Source of the DNA: Peribacillus butanolivorans
GTDB lineage: Bacteria; Bacillota; Bacilli; Bacillales; DSM-1321
NCBI RefSeq assembly: GCF_001273755.1
Contig: NZ_LGYA01000001.1
Coordinates: 2,805,675-2,869,674 of the forward strand
Reading direction: 5' to 3'
Length of the DNA: 64,000 bases
Under the pieces are notes generated by a model. It was not told where the DNA came from. It did not search any database and worked only from the letters and a program-made list of their open reading frames with translations. Positions within the stretch are counted from its first letter, which is position 1. Each line of letters begins with the position of its first letter. Of this stretch, positions 62,901 to 64,000 are shown piece by piece. A program made the position numbers and the translations under genes.

Positions 62901-63344
62901 CTATTTTTGTACAAGGAGATTTTGTGCAATAGCCTCTGAAAATTCAACAGTCATTTGGGGAACGTAGGATTTTAACAAAGCATTTACAATCGGTGCTTTA
63001 GCTCCTTTAGCCATTATCGCAAGACAACCAGTCATCTTAGTCTGTCCTTTCCCGATCTGTTCAGCAAAAAAGTAACCATATCCATCAAATTTTTCATTTA
63101 ATCCCCGAAGGTTAAATGTTACCTTATTAGGTTCGTTCCATTCTAATATATCAACTTCTAGTTTAATTTTCTTTTTCATTAAACCCAAATCGCTTTTAAA
63201 CTCCCATACGAGTGTCTCATCATTTATTATCTCATGACTAATATATCCTGGGACCAGAGGCGCCCATAGATCAATGACACTGACAAACCCCCATACATTT
63301 TCAATTGAAACGGGTAAGATGATACTATGTAATCCTTCTGACAA
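62901..63344 (-). CDS. CoxG-like SRPBCC protein
   Basis: A 147-residue single-domain START-like protein. It begins LHSIILPVSIENVWGFVSVI, with LWAPLVPGYISHEIINDETL and the C-terminal GAKAPIVNALLKSYVPQMTVE, as in the CoxG group. No carbon monoxide dehydrogenase genes are present, so a generic lipid- or ligand-binding role is likely. The function is unknown. A weak GGGGGAA precedes the start. Confidence 0.75.
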   Translation of the reverse strand: MSEGLHSIILPVSIENVWGFVSVIDLWAPLVPGYISHEIINDETLVWEFKSDLGLMKKKIKLEVDILEWNEPNKVTFNLRGLNEKFDGYGYFFAEQIGKGQTKMTGCLAIMAKGAKAPIVNALLKSYVPQMTVEFSEAIAQNLLVQK

Positions 63345-63577
63345 CTGAGTTCCCCCTTAATCATTTTACTTACATCTTTTTAATGTATTCATTGCAGCAT
63401 TTAGGTTAGACCTGATATTAGAAAAGAGTCCGAAACAAATTTCTCAATATCGCATATGCAATGACAGATGATACTTCAAAAGATACATGGAACCTAAAAT
63501 GAAAATGTTGATTTAACAGGGTTACTTGCTATTCCAAAGGCTAGGTTAATCTTTATTGTTGTTTTACAAAGAGATAA

Positions 63578-63603
63578 AAGACCTTCAATTGAGAAGGTCT
63601 TTC
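63578..63603 (-). terminator. Terminator after the small membrane gene
   Basis: AAAGACCTTCTC and GAAGGTCTTTT frame a short loop on the minus strand, 15 bases past the stop at 63617. Confidence 0.75.
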
Positions 63604-63616
63604 TTTAAAAAAGTAG

Positions 63617-63825
63617 TTAATAAATGTAATCAATTACTTTTTGATAACCAAAGGGTAAAACGGAAGCAACTATTAAACCTATTACAATCGAAGAAGTTGT
63701 AAAAATGATGAATTTCCGAAGTGATATTTCATTCCTCTTATAGGCAATAAGGCATACCTTCATCATTGAATAAACAGTTATAACTATTATTATTGCTGAA
63801 AAGACACTTGCTAAATTACTTCCAT
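63617..63825 (-). pseudogene. Small two-helix membrane protein gene with a frameshift just after its start
   Basis: A perfect AGGAGG, six bases before the ATG at 63825, starts a frame that reads MEVI and then a TAG. The neighbouring frame continues with LASVFSAIIIVITVYSMMKV and a second helix (FIIFTTSSIVIGLIVASVLP) to the stop at 63617. One extra T in the short T run near 63812-63817 would join them as MEVILASVFSAII. So either the gene lost one base or the sequence has a single-base error. An in-frame start exists only as TTG codons inside the ribosome site region, which is less likely. Family unknown. Confidence 0.55.
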
Positions 63826-64000
63826 TGTGAACCTCCTTTCCCAACAATCTTCTGACTAAATTTTACCATCTAATTAATAGAGTAGATATTTTTCATCACT
63901 TTGTTAGTTGAATTTTATCTTTCTTATGCTTTTATTAGTATGAAAAGTTGTAAATCATCCCCTCAAGTTTTAATACTCCTATATTCAAACAGACTGTAGG

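Overview
The window reads as chromosome of a low-GC, endospore-forming Firmicute of the family Bacillaceae. Reasons: AGGAGG-type ribosome sites with ATG/GTG/TTG starts, a LysM/GH18 spore-cortex-lytic type enzyme, a yybP-ykoY manganese riboswitch ahead of a TerC gene, CcpA cre-like boxes, and a hexuronate locus whose gene content resembles the exu locus of Bacillus subtilis. No rRNA, tRNA, CRISPR array or intact insertion sequence was seen.

Layout. 1-13.3 kb is mixed housekeeping: a truncated cation-efflux gene, an APC amino-acid permease with paired operator-like palindromes upstream, a histidine kinase, and a sigma-54 module. That module has an AcoR-type activator, two upstream activator palindromes, a -24/-12 promoter, a decayed zinc alcohol dehydrogenase and an intact aldehyde dehydrogenase. 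It is followed by an isochorismatase-fold hydrolase, a double AHSA1 protein and the riboswitch-controlled TerC gene. 13.5-30.0 kb is hexuronate/hexonate catabolism: uxaA, an L-galactonate-5-dehydrogenase-like enzyme, uxaB, an AraC regulator, an ACS-family transporter, a LacI regulator, uxuB-type SDR, uxuA, kdgA, a YjmD-like and a YjmC-like dehydrogenase, kdgK, an EamA transporter and kduD. No uronate isomerase (uxaC) is present, so L-galactonate is a plausible substrate for one branch.

30.4-52.8 kb is the most interesting region: about 22 kb of co-oriented minus-strand genes. It opens with a TRAP transporter (two binding proteins plus dctQ and dctM), followed by a LarA-family nickel-pincer racemase/epimerase, a YjhG/YagF-type sugar-acid dehydratase, an IclR regulator and a KdaD-like FAH-fold dehydratase. 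Next come a split UxaA-type dehydratase, an alpha-ketoglutarate-semialdehyde dehydrogenase, dgoD, a YjhH/YagE-type aldolase, a U32-like TIM barrel, a 2-hydroxyacid dehydrogenase, a second FAH protein, kdgK and kdgA. The far end holds larE, larB, larC1 and larC2, which make the nickel-pincer cofactor. The gene set supports oxidative (Weimberg-like), aldolytic (Dahms-like) and KDG/KDPG routes for imported aldonates. LarA is inferred to correct the C2 configuration of a sugar acid so that the dehydratases can use it. A perfect cre box and two IclR-like operator repeats precede the first gene.

52.8-64 kb is mostly ordinary: decayed DNA, a small hypothetical protein, an ABC exporter, an MFS transporter, the spore-type LysM/GH18 enzyme, a YueD-like reductase, cardiolipin synthase, a CstR-like persulfide-sensor repressor, a CoxG-like protein and a small membrane gene that appears to be frameshifted. 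All functions are assigned by reading the translated sequences against known family features; no database search was possible.
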